A stretch of 64,000 nt of DNA from an uncultured Kordiimonas sp. GTDB lineage: Bacteria > Pseudomonadota > Alphaproteobacteria > Sphingomonadales > Kordiimonadaceae. Location: NCBI GenBank assembly GCA_947503625.1, contig CANNEK010000001.1:738152-802151 (forward strand). Reading direction: 5' to 3'. This document shows positions 38,031 to 46,919 of this stretch, piece by piece. Numbering within the stretch: position 1 is the first letter of the stretch; the number at the start of each line of letters is the position of its first letter. The position numbers and the translations under genes were made by a program. The notes beneath the pieces were generated by a model. The model worked only from the letters and a program-made list of their open reading frames with translations. It was not told where the DNA came from and made no database searches.

Positions 38031-40916
38031 ATGTCGCGCAAAAGATTCAATCGATTCATACGGAATTCAATTCGTCCTGCAATCGTTGCAAGCCTGTCTT
38101 TGGCCCTTATCGGATGCAGTGATGCTTCAAATGAGGCACATGACACCGTCGATCAACGTGTTACTGAAAAACAAGGCCTTGTTCCGTTCGAGAGTTTTAC
38201 TCTGGACAATGGCTTGACGACAATCCTTCATATTGACAGATCAGACCCTGTTGTCGCGGTTGCCCTGACCGCACATGTCGGCTCGGCCCGGGAAAAAACC
38301 GGCCGTACAGGCTTTGCCCATTTATTCGAGCATTTGCTATTCCTCGAGTCTGAAAACCTTGGAAAAGGTGGCCTTGATAAATTGAGCGCACGCATTGGCG
38401 GTTCGGGTGCAAACGGCTCCACAAGCCGTGACCGCACCAACTATTTCCAGACTGTTCCCAAAAATGCTCTGGAAAAAATGCTGTGGGCGGAGGCCGACAA
38501 ACTTGGCTGGTTCATCAGTACGGTAACCGAACCTGTTCTGGCGAAGGAAAAGCAAGTTGTTAAAAACGAGAAAAGACAAGGGGTTGACAACCGCCCTTAC
38601 GGGCATGCCCAGTATGTAGCTGACAAAGCGCTGTACCCCGAAGGACATCCATACAGCTGGCAGGTCATTGGCTCATTGTCCGATCTCGATGCGGCAACGC
38701 TCGACGATGTAAAAGAGTTCTTTCGCCAGTGGTATGTTCCAAACAACGTAATTCTAACAATTTCGGGGGACTTTGACGCGGCACAAGCCAGAGAATGGGT
38801 CGAAAAATACTTCGGTGAGATTCCCCGGGGACCAGATATTGCCCGCCAACCCAAGCAGCCTGCGTCGCTGGACCAGATAAGGAACTTCTATTGGGAAGAC
38901 AATTTTGCGAGGCAGCCCCAACTGCAACTTACCTGGCCAACCGTCCCGGTCTATGACCCGGACAGCTATCCACTTGCTGTTCTCACCAGCCTGCTGACAG
39001 ACAGTAAAGAAGCCCCTTTCAACAAGGTGCTCATAGACGAGAAAAAGCTAACCACCGGCGTTGGTCTTTTCCCTTACGAGTCAGAGATTGCCGGGCAGTT
39101 GATCCTGTCTGTTCGCGCCGTAAGCGGGACAAAGCTGGATGATGTAAAATCTGCGATCGATGAAGCTTTTACACTGTTTGAGACAGAAGGCATTGACGAC
39201 GCGGATATGGAACGCATTAAAACGCAAGCGGAAGCAAGCTTTTACGGTGGGATAGAAAGTGTTCTGGGAAAAGGCTTCAACCTGGCCAACTATCAGGTCT
39301 ACACCGGGGACGCCGGATACATTGATACTGATCTTGAACGTATCAAAGGGGTCACCAAACAAGACGTAATGCGCGTCTACAATCAGTACATCAAAGACCA
39401 GCCCTATGTGGCCACCAGTTTTGTTCCAAAAGGACAATTGGAACTGGTGCTTGAGGGCGCGACGATAGCAGCCATCGAGGAAGAGCAGATCATTGCTGGT
39501 GCAGAAGATGATGTTGACCCGAACATAAACGCCGAATACGAACGAACACCGTCGACATTTGATCGAACTGTCGAACCGCCATACGGTCAGGAACCTACCA
39601 TTCCAACCCCTGCAATATGGACACATACTCACGAAAACGGTTTGGCCGTTTATGGTGTGGAAACCAACGAAATTCCTGTGGTTCAGTTCAGCCTGACGGT
39701 CAGTGGCGGACAACTCCTGGATACGGTCAATAAACCGGGCGTTGCCAACTTCGTTGCCGAGTTGATGAACAAGGGTACGAAAAACCGGACCACAGCGGAG
39801 CTTGAGAACACGCTGAATGCACTTGGTGCCTCAATTGAGGCAGCGGCAGGCCCTGAATCCTTGATTGTTACCGGCCGGACACTCGCACGGAATTTCGATA
39901 CCGTTATGGGTATATTGACCGAGATACTTTTGGAACCACGATGGGATGAAGAAGAATTTGCGTTGGCAAAAATACGCATCTCCGACCAACTCGAACGCCA
40001 GCAGGCAAACCCCAATGCAGTTGCTGATGCAGCCTTCAGGAAAAAAGTTTATGGTGAAAACCATATTTTATCTGGCAACATCCTTGGCACGCCGGGCTCC
40101 ATCGCATCCATTACTCTTTCCGATCTGAAAGCCTATTTTGGTAACAACCTGACGCCACAATTGGCGAAGTTACATGTGGTGGGTGCTGTCACGGAAGACG
40201 ACGCAAAAACCGCAAGTAAGATGCTTGGCTCCGCATGGCAACAACAGGCAGTCACTATCCCTGCAATTTCTGCACCTGCGGCACCGGAAAATTCCACCGT
40301 TTCCTTCCACAATATGCCGGGAGCCAAGCAGTCAATCCTGCGGCTAGGTTACTCCGGGCCTGCGATTGATGATGAAGACTACTATCCCTCAACTGTCATG
40401 AATTATATTTTGGGAGGCGGCGGTTTTGCCTCCCGCCTCACCCAACAGTTGCGAGAGGGCAAAGGTTATACGTATGGCATAGGATCAGGTTTTGTCGGGT
40501 TGCAACATTCGGGTTACTTCCGTGTTGGCTCCGGTGTCCGCTCCAACATCACCTTTGAAGCCGTGGACCTCGTGAAGTCCATAATGCAGGATTACCCCTC
40601 GACCTTTAGCGATGCAGACCTTGATGTCACCAAAAGTTTCCTGAGCAAAAGCCAGACCCGTGCCTTTGAAACGCTCGGCGCTAAGCTGCGAATGCTATCA
40701 AACATCAGCATCTATGGATTTCCAGTCGACTACGCACAGAAACGCGTAGAGTATGTGGAACGGGTAACTCTCGAAGATATTCGGGCTTTGGCCAGCAAGT
40801 ATATTCGCCCTGATGCCATGCACTATGTGATCGTTGGTGATGCGGAAACGCAACTGGAGCGGCTCGAAGGACTGGGTTTTGGTACGCCAGTACTGTTAAA
40901 TCCCGCAACTGAATAG
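38031..40916 (+). CDS. Large M16-family metallopeptidase, lipoprotein (PqqL-like, two-module)
   Basis: A 961-aa protein with a lipoprotein signal (LSLALIGCSDA) and two M16 modules. The first module holds the zinc motif HLFEH in FAHLFEHLLFLES, with the distal ligand in KQVVKNEKRQG. The second (from about residue 520) lacks HxxEH, as is normal for the non-catalytic half, and has the GKGYTYGIGSGF segment. It should degrade peptides in the periplasm. AGGAGGG precedes the ATG. A 26-bp inverted repeat region follows the stop. Confidence 0.94.
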   Translation: MSRKRFNRFIRNSIRPAIVASLSLALIGCSDASNEAHDTVDQRVTEKQGLVPFESFTLDNGLTTILHIDRSDPVVAVALTAHVGSAREKTGRTGFAHLFEHLLFLESENLGKGGLDKLSARIGGSGANGSTSRDRTNYFQTVPKNALEKMLWAEADKLGWFISTVTEPVLAKEKQVVKNEKRQGVDNRPYGHAQYVADKALYPEGHPYSWQVIGSLSDLDAATLDDVKEFFRQWYVPNNVILTISGDFDAAQAREWVEKYFGEIPRGPDIARQPKQPASLDQIRNFYWEDNFARQPQLQLTWPTVPVYDPDSYPLAVLTSLLTDSKEAPFNKVLIDEKKLTTGVGLFPYESEIAGQLILSVRAVSGTKLDDVKSAIDEAFTLFETEGIDDADMERIKTQAEASFYGGIESVLGKGFNLANYQVYTGDAGYIDTDLERIKGVTKQDVMRVYNQYIKDQPYVATSFVPKGQLELVLEGATIAAIEEEQIIAGAEDDVDPNINAEYERTPSTFDRTVEPPYGQEPTIPTPAIWTHTHENGLAVYGVETNEIPVVQFSLTVSGGQLLDTVNKPGVANFVAELMNKGTKNRTTAELENTLNALGASIEAAAGPESLIVTGRTLARNFDTVMGILTEILLEPRWDEEEFALAKIRISDQLERQQANPNAVADAAFRKKVYGENHILSGNILGTPGSIASITLSDLKAYFGNNLTPQLAKLHVVGAVTEDDAKTASKMLGSAWQQQAVTIPAISAPAAPENSTVSFHNMPGAKQSILRLGYSGPAIDDEDYYPSTVMNYILGGGGFASRLTQQLREGKGYTYGIGSGFVGLQHSGYFRVGSGVRSNITFEAVDLVKSIMQDYPSTFSDADLDVTKSFLSKSQTRAFETLGAKLRMLSNISIYGFPVDYAQKRVEYVERVTLEDIRALASKYIRPDAMHYVIVGDAETQLERLEGLGFGTPVLLNPATE

Positions 40917-40935
40917 ATACAGTTTAGTTAATACA

Positions 40936-40967
40936 CGCAAAAATTGAATTTTGTTTGCGTATACGCC
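40936..40967. promoter_or_regulatory. Overlapping inverted repeats upstream of PAS_5-like paralogue 3
   Basis: ACGCAAA and TTTGCGT form a 7-bp inverted repeat with a 12-nt spacer, and its right arm runs into a perfect 10-bp palindrome GCGTATACGC. It lies between the M16 stop and the PAS_5-like start. It could be an operator; a terminator is less likely because no T run follows. Confidence 0.4.
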
Positions 40968-41018
40968 AATCCACTCTATGATCTCCTTTGTGGCCTGCTG
41001 GCCACTATTGGGGGTCAT

Positions 41019-41552
41019 ATGCAAAAGCATGATGACATTGATGGCAGCAGCATACCTCGCGAGATGCTGCGGGAACTGGTTGGTGAGTTTGATGTTGTAT
41101 CGACTGATACAGCACTTGCTACGCCCCATTTCGAAAAACCTGCCATATTATACAGGCTATGGCGTTCATGGCCCGGAAAAACACCTCACTATGCGAACAT
41201 AAAACCTGGAGCTGTTGATCCGGAAATGATGCCTTACACCGTCATCATGGATGTCCTGGATAGCGGCAAGGATTATCGTTTTCGTTTTTACGGCACCGTT
41301 CATGTTGCACATTTTGGCGGCGACCTGACGGGGATGACAATTTCTGAAGTTGAGAAAGCAAACCCCGCCTCAAAAGTAATCCGCGAACTCTATGACAAGG
41401 TATTGGAAAAAAACAACGCCGTTTTTTTTCACCTGAACTATCTAAGTCGGCAACATGTTGTCAAGCGAGCGACAGGAGTAATGATGCCGCTCTCGGACGA
41501 TAGCGGAAACACTGTTCGACTGGTTGGCAATATGTACTGGTTCAAGGGCTAA
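41019..41552 (+). CDS. PAS_5-like protein, paralogue 3 of 3 (177 aa)
   Basis: The frame opens at 40944, but the ATG at 41019 (GGGGG upstream) gives 177 aa, the same as the other two copies. Shared motifs are LYRLWRSWPGKTPHYANIKP, MPYTVIMDVLD, YRFRFYGTVHVAHFG and MPLSDDSGNTVRLVGNMYW. No output domain. Function unknown. It converges on scoB, with only 1 bp between the stops. Confidence 0.78.
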   Translation: MQKHDDIDGSSIPREMLRELVGEFDVVSTDTALATPHFEKPAILYRLWRSWPGKTPHYANIKPGAVDPEMMPYTVIMDVLDSGKDYRFRFYGTVHVAHFGGDLTGMTISEVEKANPASKVIRELYDKVLEKNNAVFFHLNYLSRQHVVKRATGVMMPLSDDSGNTVRLVGNMYWFKG

Positions 41553-41553
41553 A

Positions 41554-42183
41554 TCAGCCTGTTATCACAGCCTCGGTTGCAGCCTTGACATCATCCAGAG
41601 TTACGTCTGGCGCAAGCTCAACAACTTTTAAGCCTTCATCAGCCACATCAAATACACCCAGATTGGTAATGATCCGATCAACCACACCGGTCCCGGTAAG
41701 CGGAAGTGTACATTCGCGCAGCAGCTTGGCTTCGCCTGCTTTATTTGTGTGGTCCATAATCACCACAACTCGCTTCACACCTGCCACCAGATCCATCGCA
41801 CCGCCCATACCCTTAACCATCTTGCCGGGGATCATCCAGTTTGCCAGATCACCATTCTCTGCAACTTCCATTGCACCAAGAATAGAAAGGTCAATGTGCC
41901 CTCCCCGGATCATGGCAAAACTGTCGGCGCTCGAAAAGTAGCTGCTGGTATCCAGCTCGGTGATTGTTTGCTTGCCAGCGTTGATCAGGTCTGCGTCAAC
42001 TTCGTCATCGAAAGGAAAAGGCCCCATCCCCAGCATGCCATTTTCTGACTGGAGCGTCACGTGCATGCCATCAGGAATATAGTTTGCAACCAGGGTCGGG
42101 ATTCCGATGCCAAGGTTAACATAAAAGCCGTCGCGCAATTCCTGCGCTGCTCTGGCAGCCATCTGGTTTCTGTCCCAAGACAT
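41554..42183 (-). CDS. scoB: 3-oxoacid CoA-transferase subunit B
   Basis: A 209-aa subunit holding the catalytic Glu in [14 protein letters not shown]. With ScoA it moves CoA from succinyl-CoA to acetoacetate or another 3-oxoacid, for ketone-body or branched-chain breakdown. GGGAGG precedes the ATG, which overlaps the scoA stop (TAATG). Confidence 0.95.
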   Translation of the reverse strand: MSWDRNQMAARAAQELRDGFYVNLGIGIPTLVANYIPDGMHVTLQSENGMLGMGPFPFDDEVDADLINAGKQTITELDTSSYFSSADSFAMIRGGHIDLSILGAMEVAENGDLANWMIPGKMVKGMGGAMDLVAGVKRVVVIMDHTNKAGEAKLLRECTLPLTGTGVVDRIITNLGVFDVADEGLKVVELAPDVTLDDVKAATEAVITG

Positions 42184-42887
42184 TATACTTCCTCCCGGCT
42201 GCGTGTGGTTCTCTGTTCGATCCGCTTCTCGTGTTCGCCCTTTATCAGGCGCTGGACATATATTCCAGGTGTGTGAATATGGTCTGGATCAAGTGTTCCC
42301 GCTTCAACAATCTCTTCCACTTCAGCAATTGTAACCTTGCCCGCTGTTGCCATCATCGGATTAAAGTTTCGGGCAGTTTTGCGGTAAACAAGATTGCCTT
42401 CTGTATCAGCCTTCCAAGCCTTCACAAGCGAGACATCTGCGACAAGCCCGGTTTCCATAATGAAGGTTTCACCGTCAAACTCTCTGTGATCTTTGCCTTC
42501 GGCAATAAGTGTTCCAACACCCGTCTTCGTATAAAAACCAGGTATCCCGGCACCCCCGGCGCGGATACGCTCTGCCAGAGTTCCCTGAGGGTTGAACTCC
42601 AACTCCAGTTCACCCTCCAGATACTGCCGTTCGAACTCTTTGTTCTCTCCGACATACGAACTGATCATTTTTCTGATCTGCTTGGCATCCAGCAAAATAC
42701 CTAGTCCAAACCCATCTACCCCGCAGTTATTGGAAACAACTGTGATGTCCCTGACGCCGCTGCTGTGAACAGCCGAAATGAGGTTTTCCGGGATGCCGCA
42801 CAAGCCAAAGCCGCCAGCCATCATGGTCATTCCATCAAAAAGCAGGCCTTCAAGCGCCTTGTCTGCATCTGAATATATTTTATCCAT
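42183..42887 (-). CDS. scoA: 3-oxoacid CoA-transferase subunit A
   Basis: A 234-aa subunit with the CoA-binding [13 protein letters not shown] and [15 protein letters not shown] motifs and the [12 protein letters not shown] segment near the C-terminus. It forms the heteromeric transferase with ScoB. GAGG lies upstream of the ATG. A structured inverted repeat is found 30 nt before the start. Confidence 0.95.
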   Translation of the reverse strand: MDKIYSDADKALEGLLFDGMTMMAGGFGLCGIPENLISAVHSSGVRDITVVSNNCGVDGFGLGILLDAKQIRKMISSYVGENKEFERQYLEGELELEFNPQGTLAERIRAGGAGIPGFYTKTGVGTLIAEGKDHREFDGETFIMETGLVADVSLVKAWKADTEGNLVYRKTARNFNPMMATAGKVTIAEVEEIVEAGTLDPDHIHTPGIYVQRLIKGEHEKRIEQRTTRSREEV

Positions 42888-42916
42888 AGGGTAACCTCAT
42901 AAGATTGATACGGAGT

Positions 42917-42948
42917 TCCGCACTGACGTCGTTCAGTGTTCGTGCGGA
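42917..42948. promoter_or_regulatory. Nested inverted repeat upstream of scoA
   Basis: TCCGCAC and GTGCGGA form an outer 7-bp pair, and CACTGA/TCAGTG an inner 6-bp pair with a 6-nt loop; the pairs partly compete. It may be an operator or a leader hairpin for scoAB. Confidence 0.4.
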
Positions 42949-43160
42949 CGCCACGATCAAGAGTTATCGCAGGTCGATAGTCGTTTTCAACTCACAACAT
43001 GCCTGCGAGCCAAGATCCGTCTTGTGGGTGCATATCGCAATATAGTTTCAGGTGCAACTAATTGATCTGCCAATGTCGCTCAGCGGGGTGCCTTGAACCA
43101 GCCACAAATCATGCTTATGTTAACAGAATATAAAAAAAGACAGCGATTCAGGAGACCCTT

Positions 43161-43427
43161 ATGACGCGCTTGATATGCCGGATACTCGGTAGTGCGCTTT
43201 GTTTTTTCGGCATACTTGGTATGCTGACACCGATACCCTTTGGCCTTATTCTTTTCATCATTGGATTGTTGTTCCTGATTCCATCCACACCTTCGGCGGC
43301 GGGTGCCGTTCGCTGGGCGCGGCGTAAAATTCGCGTGTTTGATCGGATGATGAGCGCAACAACCAATCGGATGCCTTATCCATACCGTCGAATTTTACGT
43401 GAAACGGAAATCAAACCGGACTGGTAG
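43161..43427 (+). CDS. Small PGPGW-type membrane protein
   Basis: An 88-aa protein with two membrane segments (RLICRILGSALCFFGILGM and FGLILFIIGLLFLIPSTPS) joined by a proline-rich TPIPFG turn, followed by a basic tail (WARRKIRVFDRMM). The layout matches the PGPGW family of putative transmembrane proteins. AGGAGA precedes the ATG. A paralogue lies at 57.3 kb. Role unknown. Confidence 0.75.
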   Translation: MTRLICRILGSALCFFGILGMLTPIPFGLILFIIGLLFLIPSTPSAAGAVRWARRKIRVFDRMMSATTNRMPYPYRRILRETEIKPDW

Positions 43428-43443
43428 TCAACAGGACTGGTGC

Positions 43444-44133
43444 TTATCTGTTTTTACCCGTGACTTGTCGCTCCCAGGATTGCAACAGTCTGCCACCACC
43501 GCCATTAAATCGTTCCTCAAGCGTGCGCACCTGTTGCATACGATCGATTCTGAAGTGACGGAAATCGTTTCGGAGTTCACACCACGCAGCCAGTAACGTA
43601 CTTTCCGCAAAAAAGGCGACGGCGACGGGCCAAATGATTCTGGTGGTCACATTTTCCTTCAGGTCCGAATAGTCGATCGATATTTTTATCTCTTTACGAA
43701 TACATTCTCTGATCAACGCCATTTCACCTGCGTTATGGCTTGGCCAATAAGTTGGCGGTGCATACAACGGAATACGATCCATCCGGCTTTGCATTTGATC
43801 AGGTATCACTGATTTCACCTTCGAAAGCACTCGGTCCGCCGCCTTTTGAAGGTCTTTATCGGCACGCTGACCCGCCAGTCTTGCGCCGAGGACAATCGCT
43901 TCAAGCTCCTCGATAGTGAACATCAATGGCGGCATGTGAAAACCAGGGCGCAGCACATATCCGATTCCCGCTTCTCCCTCAATTGGCACGCCCTGCCCCT
44001 GAAGCCCTGAAATGTCTCGGTAAATAGTCCGCTCAGAAACGCCCAGTTCATGGGAGAGCTCCGCTGCTGTTACAGCTTTGGTGGTGGAGCGCATGGTTTC
44101 GATAATTTCAAACAGTCTGTCGGCTCTGCGCAC
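43444..44133 (-). CDS. YafY-type transcription regulator (HTH_11 + WYL domain)
   Basis: A 229-aa regulator. The N-terminal helix-turn-helix is RLFEIIETMRSTTKAVTAAELSHELGVSERTIYRDISGLQGQGVPIEGEAGIGYVL, cut here only to its landmarks TAAELSHELGVSERTIYRD. The C-terminal WYL-type domain (about 130-215) would bind a ligand. The start is GTG with GGAG 6 nt upstream. It diverges from the GST-VOC operon across 139 bp that holds an operator-like array, so it most likely controls those genes and itself. Confidence 0.93.
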   Translation of the reverse strand: MRRADRLFEIIETMRSTTKAVTAAELSHELGVSERTIYRDISGLQGQGVPIEGEAGIGYVLRPGFHMPPLMFTIEELEAIVLGARLAGQRADKDLQKAADRVLSKVKSVIPDQMQSRMDRIPLYAPPTYWPSHNAGEMALIRECIRKEIKISIDYSDLKENVTTRIIWPVAVAFFAESTLLAAWCELRNDFRHFRIDRMQQVRTLEERFNGGGGRLLQSWERQVTGKNR

Positions 44134-44176
44134 AGTTTGCTCCGGTTTTCAATTCGTTACGCAGTCTACTATATCA

Positions 44177-44220
44177 CTACTGACATATCCTGTCAGTAGC
44201 ATGTCAGTATGATGTCACCA
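44177..44220. promoter_or_regulatory. Operator array for the YafY-type regulator
   Basis: A perfect 9-bp inverted repeat CTACTGACA-N5-TGTCAGTAG (44177-44199) is followed by further half sites TGTCAGTA at 44202 and TGTCACCA at 44213. The half sites at 44191, 44202 and 44213 repeat every 11 bp, one turn of DNA. It lies between the divergent regulator and GST genes. Confidence 0.75.
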
Positions 44221-44272
44221 GTCCCGAGCACGACACGGACAGATACACGGAAATAACATGCGAGGAAATAAC

Positions 44273-45010
44273 ATGACAAACCCGAAAATCACCCTTTATG
44301 CGTTCGAAACCCCCGAGGGCTGCTTCAACATGAGCCCATATTGCACCAAAGCTGAGATACTGTTGAAGATGGCTGGCTTGCCTTACCAGCTTGAAATCCC
44401 CGAGGACTACAAGTCTTTCTCCAAAGGCAAGCTACCCGTAATGAAAGATGGCGATGCCGTTATTGAAGACAGTGAGTTCATTCGTCTTCATATTGCCGAA
44501 AAGCACGGGAAAACACTGGATAGGACGTTGACTGGCACAGCAATCGCCAGTGGGCATGCGATGATGCGAATGCTGGATGAGCGCACCATTCTCGGCCTTG
44601 TCACGGGCCGATGGGTTGATGATAGCGGCTGGCGGGTTATCGAGCCGATGTTTTTCGGCGAACTGCCACAGGAAGAACGAAAAGCTGTCGGACCCGCCAT
44701 GCGGGAACAAGTAAGCGAAGGCGTTAAAGCACAAGGATTTGGTCGTCATACACGGGAACAGCAAAACCGCCTTCTTGAAGCCGACATCAACAGCGTTGCA
44801 GCGCTTCTGGGTGAGAAAAACTGGCTGTTCAGCGACGAACCTACCTATCTTGATGCCTCGTTGTTCGGCTTCCTGGCCAACTTTTACGCGGCGCCGCCCG
44901 CGACAGTTTTGACTGAGCTGGTGGCAAAGCGCCCTAACCTTGTTGCGTATGTGAACCGCGGCCTCGAGAAGTGGTATCCGGCGGCGCGTTCCATTCTCAG
45001 TGCGGCATAA
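44273..45010 (+). CDS. Glutathione S-transferase family protein
   Basis: A 245-aa protein with an N-terminal thioredoxin-fold GST domain (TLYAFETPEGCFNMSPYCTKAEILLKMAG, KLPVMKDGDAVIEDSEFI) and a helical C-terminal domain. The DSEFI segment takes the place of the usual glutathione-binding ES. The start is unclear: GGAAATAACATG occurs twice in tandem, so ATG 44258 (250 aa) and ATG 44273 both have the same leader. It is probably controlled by the divergent YafY-type regulator. Confidence 0.9.
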   Translation: MTNPKITLYAFETPEGCFNMSPYCTKAEILLKMAGLPYQLEIPEDYKSFSKGKLPVMKDGDAVIEDSEFIRLHIAEKHGKTLDRTLTGTAIASGHAMMRMLDERTILGLVTGRWVDDSGWRVIEPMFFGELPQEERKAVGPAMREQVSEGVKAQGFGRHTREQQNRLLEADINSVAALLGEKNWLFSDEPTYLDASLFGFLANFYAAPPATVLTELVAKRPNLVAYVNRGLEKWYPAARSILSAA

Positions 45011-45053
45011 ATCACATCAATAAACGGAAATGATCAAAAGAGAGGAATGAAAA

Positions 45054-45434
45054 ATGATCGGATATGTAACTGTCGGCACCAACGACCTCGAAAAAGCAAC
45101 GGCTTTTTATGATGCTCTGCTCGGCGAGATGGGCGCTGAGCGTGCCATGGATATGGATACATTTAAGGTATGGTCCAATGGAGGTCAGTCAATGTTTTCG
45201 GTAACCATGCCGTTTAATCAGGAAACCGCGACTGTGGGTAACGGCGTTATGGTGGCAATTGCTGCGCCTGACCGCGCGAGTGTTGATAAACTGTATGAAA
45301 AAGCCATTGAGCTAGGTGCTACAGACGAAGGAGGCCCGGGGTTGCGTGGCGGTGATGACAGCAATTTCTATGCTGCATATTTTCGCGACCTTGATGGAAA
45401 CAAACTAAATTTCTTCCATTTCCCAACGGGCTAG
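45054..45434 (+). CDS. VOC-family (glyoxalase-like) protein
   Basis: A 126-aa single-module glyoxalase/bleomycin-resistance-fold protein: IGYVTVGTNDLEKATAFYDALLGEMG at the start and FRDLDGNKLNFFHF at the end, the usual metal-ligand Glu being Asn-Phe. It lies 43 bp after the GST gene in the same operon and ends before a bidirectional terminator. Substrate unknown; detoxification is suggested by the GST. Confidence 0.9.
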   Translation: MIGYVTVGTNDLEKATAFYDALLGEMGAERAMDMDTFKVWSNGGQSMFSVTMPFNQETATVGNGVMVAIAAPDRASVDKLYEKAIELGATDEGGPGLRGGDDSNFYAAYFRDLDGNKLNFFHFPTG

Positions 45435-45467
45435 TCATGCATTCAGGCGCCGTCAAGGCCACAGGAA

Positions 45468-45497
45468 CGAAAAACCCGGTCATGCCGGGTTTTTCTA
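45468..45497. terminator. Bidirectional Rho-independent terminator
   Basis: AAAAACCCGG and CCGGGTTTTT form a stem with a short loop and T/A runs on both sides. It serves the VOC gene on the plus strand and the serine-hydrolase gene on the minus strand. Confidence 0.88.
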
Positions 45498-45506
45498 CTT
45501 TCAAGG

Positions 45507-46664
45507 CTACTCCGCCAGACTGGAGTAACTCCAGGCCCATGGAAGCCCGGTTCGCCCCATCAACAGCTCAACGATTTGCGGGAAAACCTGATGACCTTTT
45601 GCCGTATTCATGAGCAGCAATACACATTGCTTTTTATCTATTAAACAAACCAGAATGTTATCTGTCTTGTCATTGTGACCACCCTGAAAGAAACCTCGCC
45701 CCTGCGGCCCCCTGAAAGTCTTCACACCCACACCGGCAGCGAGCGAAACATCTGCGTTCCGCGGGTTTTCGGCGGGGTCCCACGGCGGAAACTGGGCCTT
45801 CGACTTGATCGCAATGCCGGGGCTATAGAGCGCATCTCGCGCTTCCGGGGCAATCAGATTACCAGCCATGAAAGCAGCAACCCAACGCGAAAGATCATTC
45901 ACACTTGTATCCATTGACCCGGCCGCACGGGCATTGGATTGCATATTGTGGCCTTCGTTGACACCGCCAACGGTATAGCCCTGAGCAAAATTAGGCCGAA
46001 AACTCTCTTTCCAGGTCATGCTGGTTCGGTTCATGCCAAGCGGATCAAAAAATCTTTTCTTTAGCTCCGCCTCGGTCTTCAGACCTAACGCTTCCTCAAC
46101 CACCAGCTGTGCGATGTAATAGCCTTCGCCGGAATAGCCAAAGCGCGCACCAGGGTCAAACATGAACTCAAGTTTGGCATCGGGATGATACCCTCCTCCA
46201 GGCGGGAAAAACCGGAAATTCGGGAAACCACTTTGGTGCGACAATAACAAACGAAGTGTCAGAAGGCGCCACCGCTCATCACCTGCCAGATCCGAGTATC
46301 TCCCGTATTCTGGCAAAGGCCTCGGCAACAGGTTGGCTATAGAGGTATCGATATCTATATGACCTTCGTGGGCGAGTTGCATCACGAACGCCGAAAATAC
46401 AAATTTTGTTAGTGAAGCGCCATACATAACTGTATCTGCATCCAGTGGTGTTTTGGTTTCCACCTCTCTGAAGCCATAGGTTGCTGTGCGAGTGACCCTG
46501 CCCTCCTGTATGACAGCCAGAGCAAGGCCCGGGACATCATTTTTCTTCAACAAGTCCTGTATGCTGAGGTCAACACTCGCATCCGCCGTCAGGCCAAATA
46601 CTCCAGCCAACACCATCGCGCTGTGTAACAAGCTCGCTATCAAAACCCTTTGGATTCGTTTCAT
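45507..46664 (-). CDS. Secreted serine hydrolase, class C beta-lactamase family
   Basis: A 385-aa secreted protein (signal: MKRIQRVLIASLLHSAMVLA, basic then hydrophobic). The catalytic motif is SLTK in GASLTKFVFSAF, the tyrosine motif FGYSGEGYY and the third box QGGHND. It is a second, distant relative of the one at 12.2 kb and may act on peptides or esters in the periplasm. I start at the ATG at 46664 with AAGG upstream; the longer frame is basic and lacks a site. Confidence 0.9.
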   Translation of the reverse strand: MKRIQRVLIASLLHSAMVLAGVFGLTADASVDLSIQDLLKKNDVPGLALAVIQEGRVTRTATYGFREVETKTPLDADTVMYGASLTKFVFSAFVMQLAHEGHIDIDTSIANLLPRPLPEYGRYSDLAGDERWRLLTLRLLLSHQSGFPNFRFFPPGGGYHPDAKLEFMFDPGARFGYSGEGYYIAQLVVEEALGLKTEAELKKRFFDPLGMNRTSMTWKESFRPNFAQGYTVGGVNEGHNMQSNARAAGSMDTSVNDLSRWVAAFMAGNLIAPEARDALYSPGIAIKSKAQFPPWDPAENPRNADVSLAAGVGVKTFRGPQGRGFFQGGHNDKTDNILVCLIDKKQCVLLLMNTAKGHQVFPQIVELLMGRTGLPWAWSYSSLAE

Positions 46665-46919
46665 CTTTTTTGCCTTTTTTGTTTTTGATGATCGAAGTCT
46701 TGGCAAGTCATGTGATGCCTGCAAGATGAATATCCGGGACTTTCTAAATCAAATGAGCATCTGATGGTTTTTCATCCAATCTGTCTCTTGCTGCAAGCTG
46801 TTCGTCCCAAAAGTATATTTGATCATGCCGAGTATGGTGTGTATCTGCATAAGACTGGAAATGGCGACAACTCATATGGTTGCAGAGGGCCCAGTGATAC
46901 ACAAAACAGGAACAGCGTT

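Noticed and set aside
39081-39713. Minus-strand frame of 210 codons
   Set aside because: It is antisense to the middle of the large M16 peptidase gene, with no start signals.
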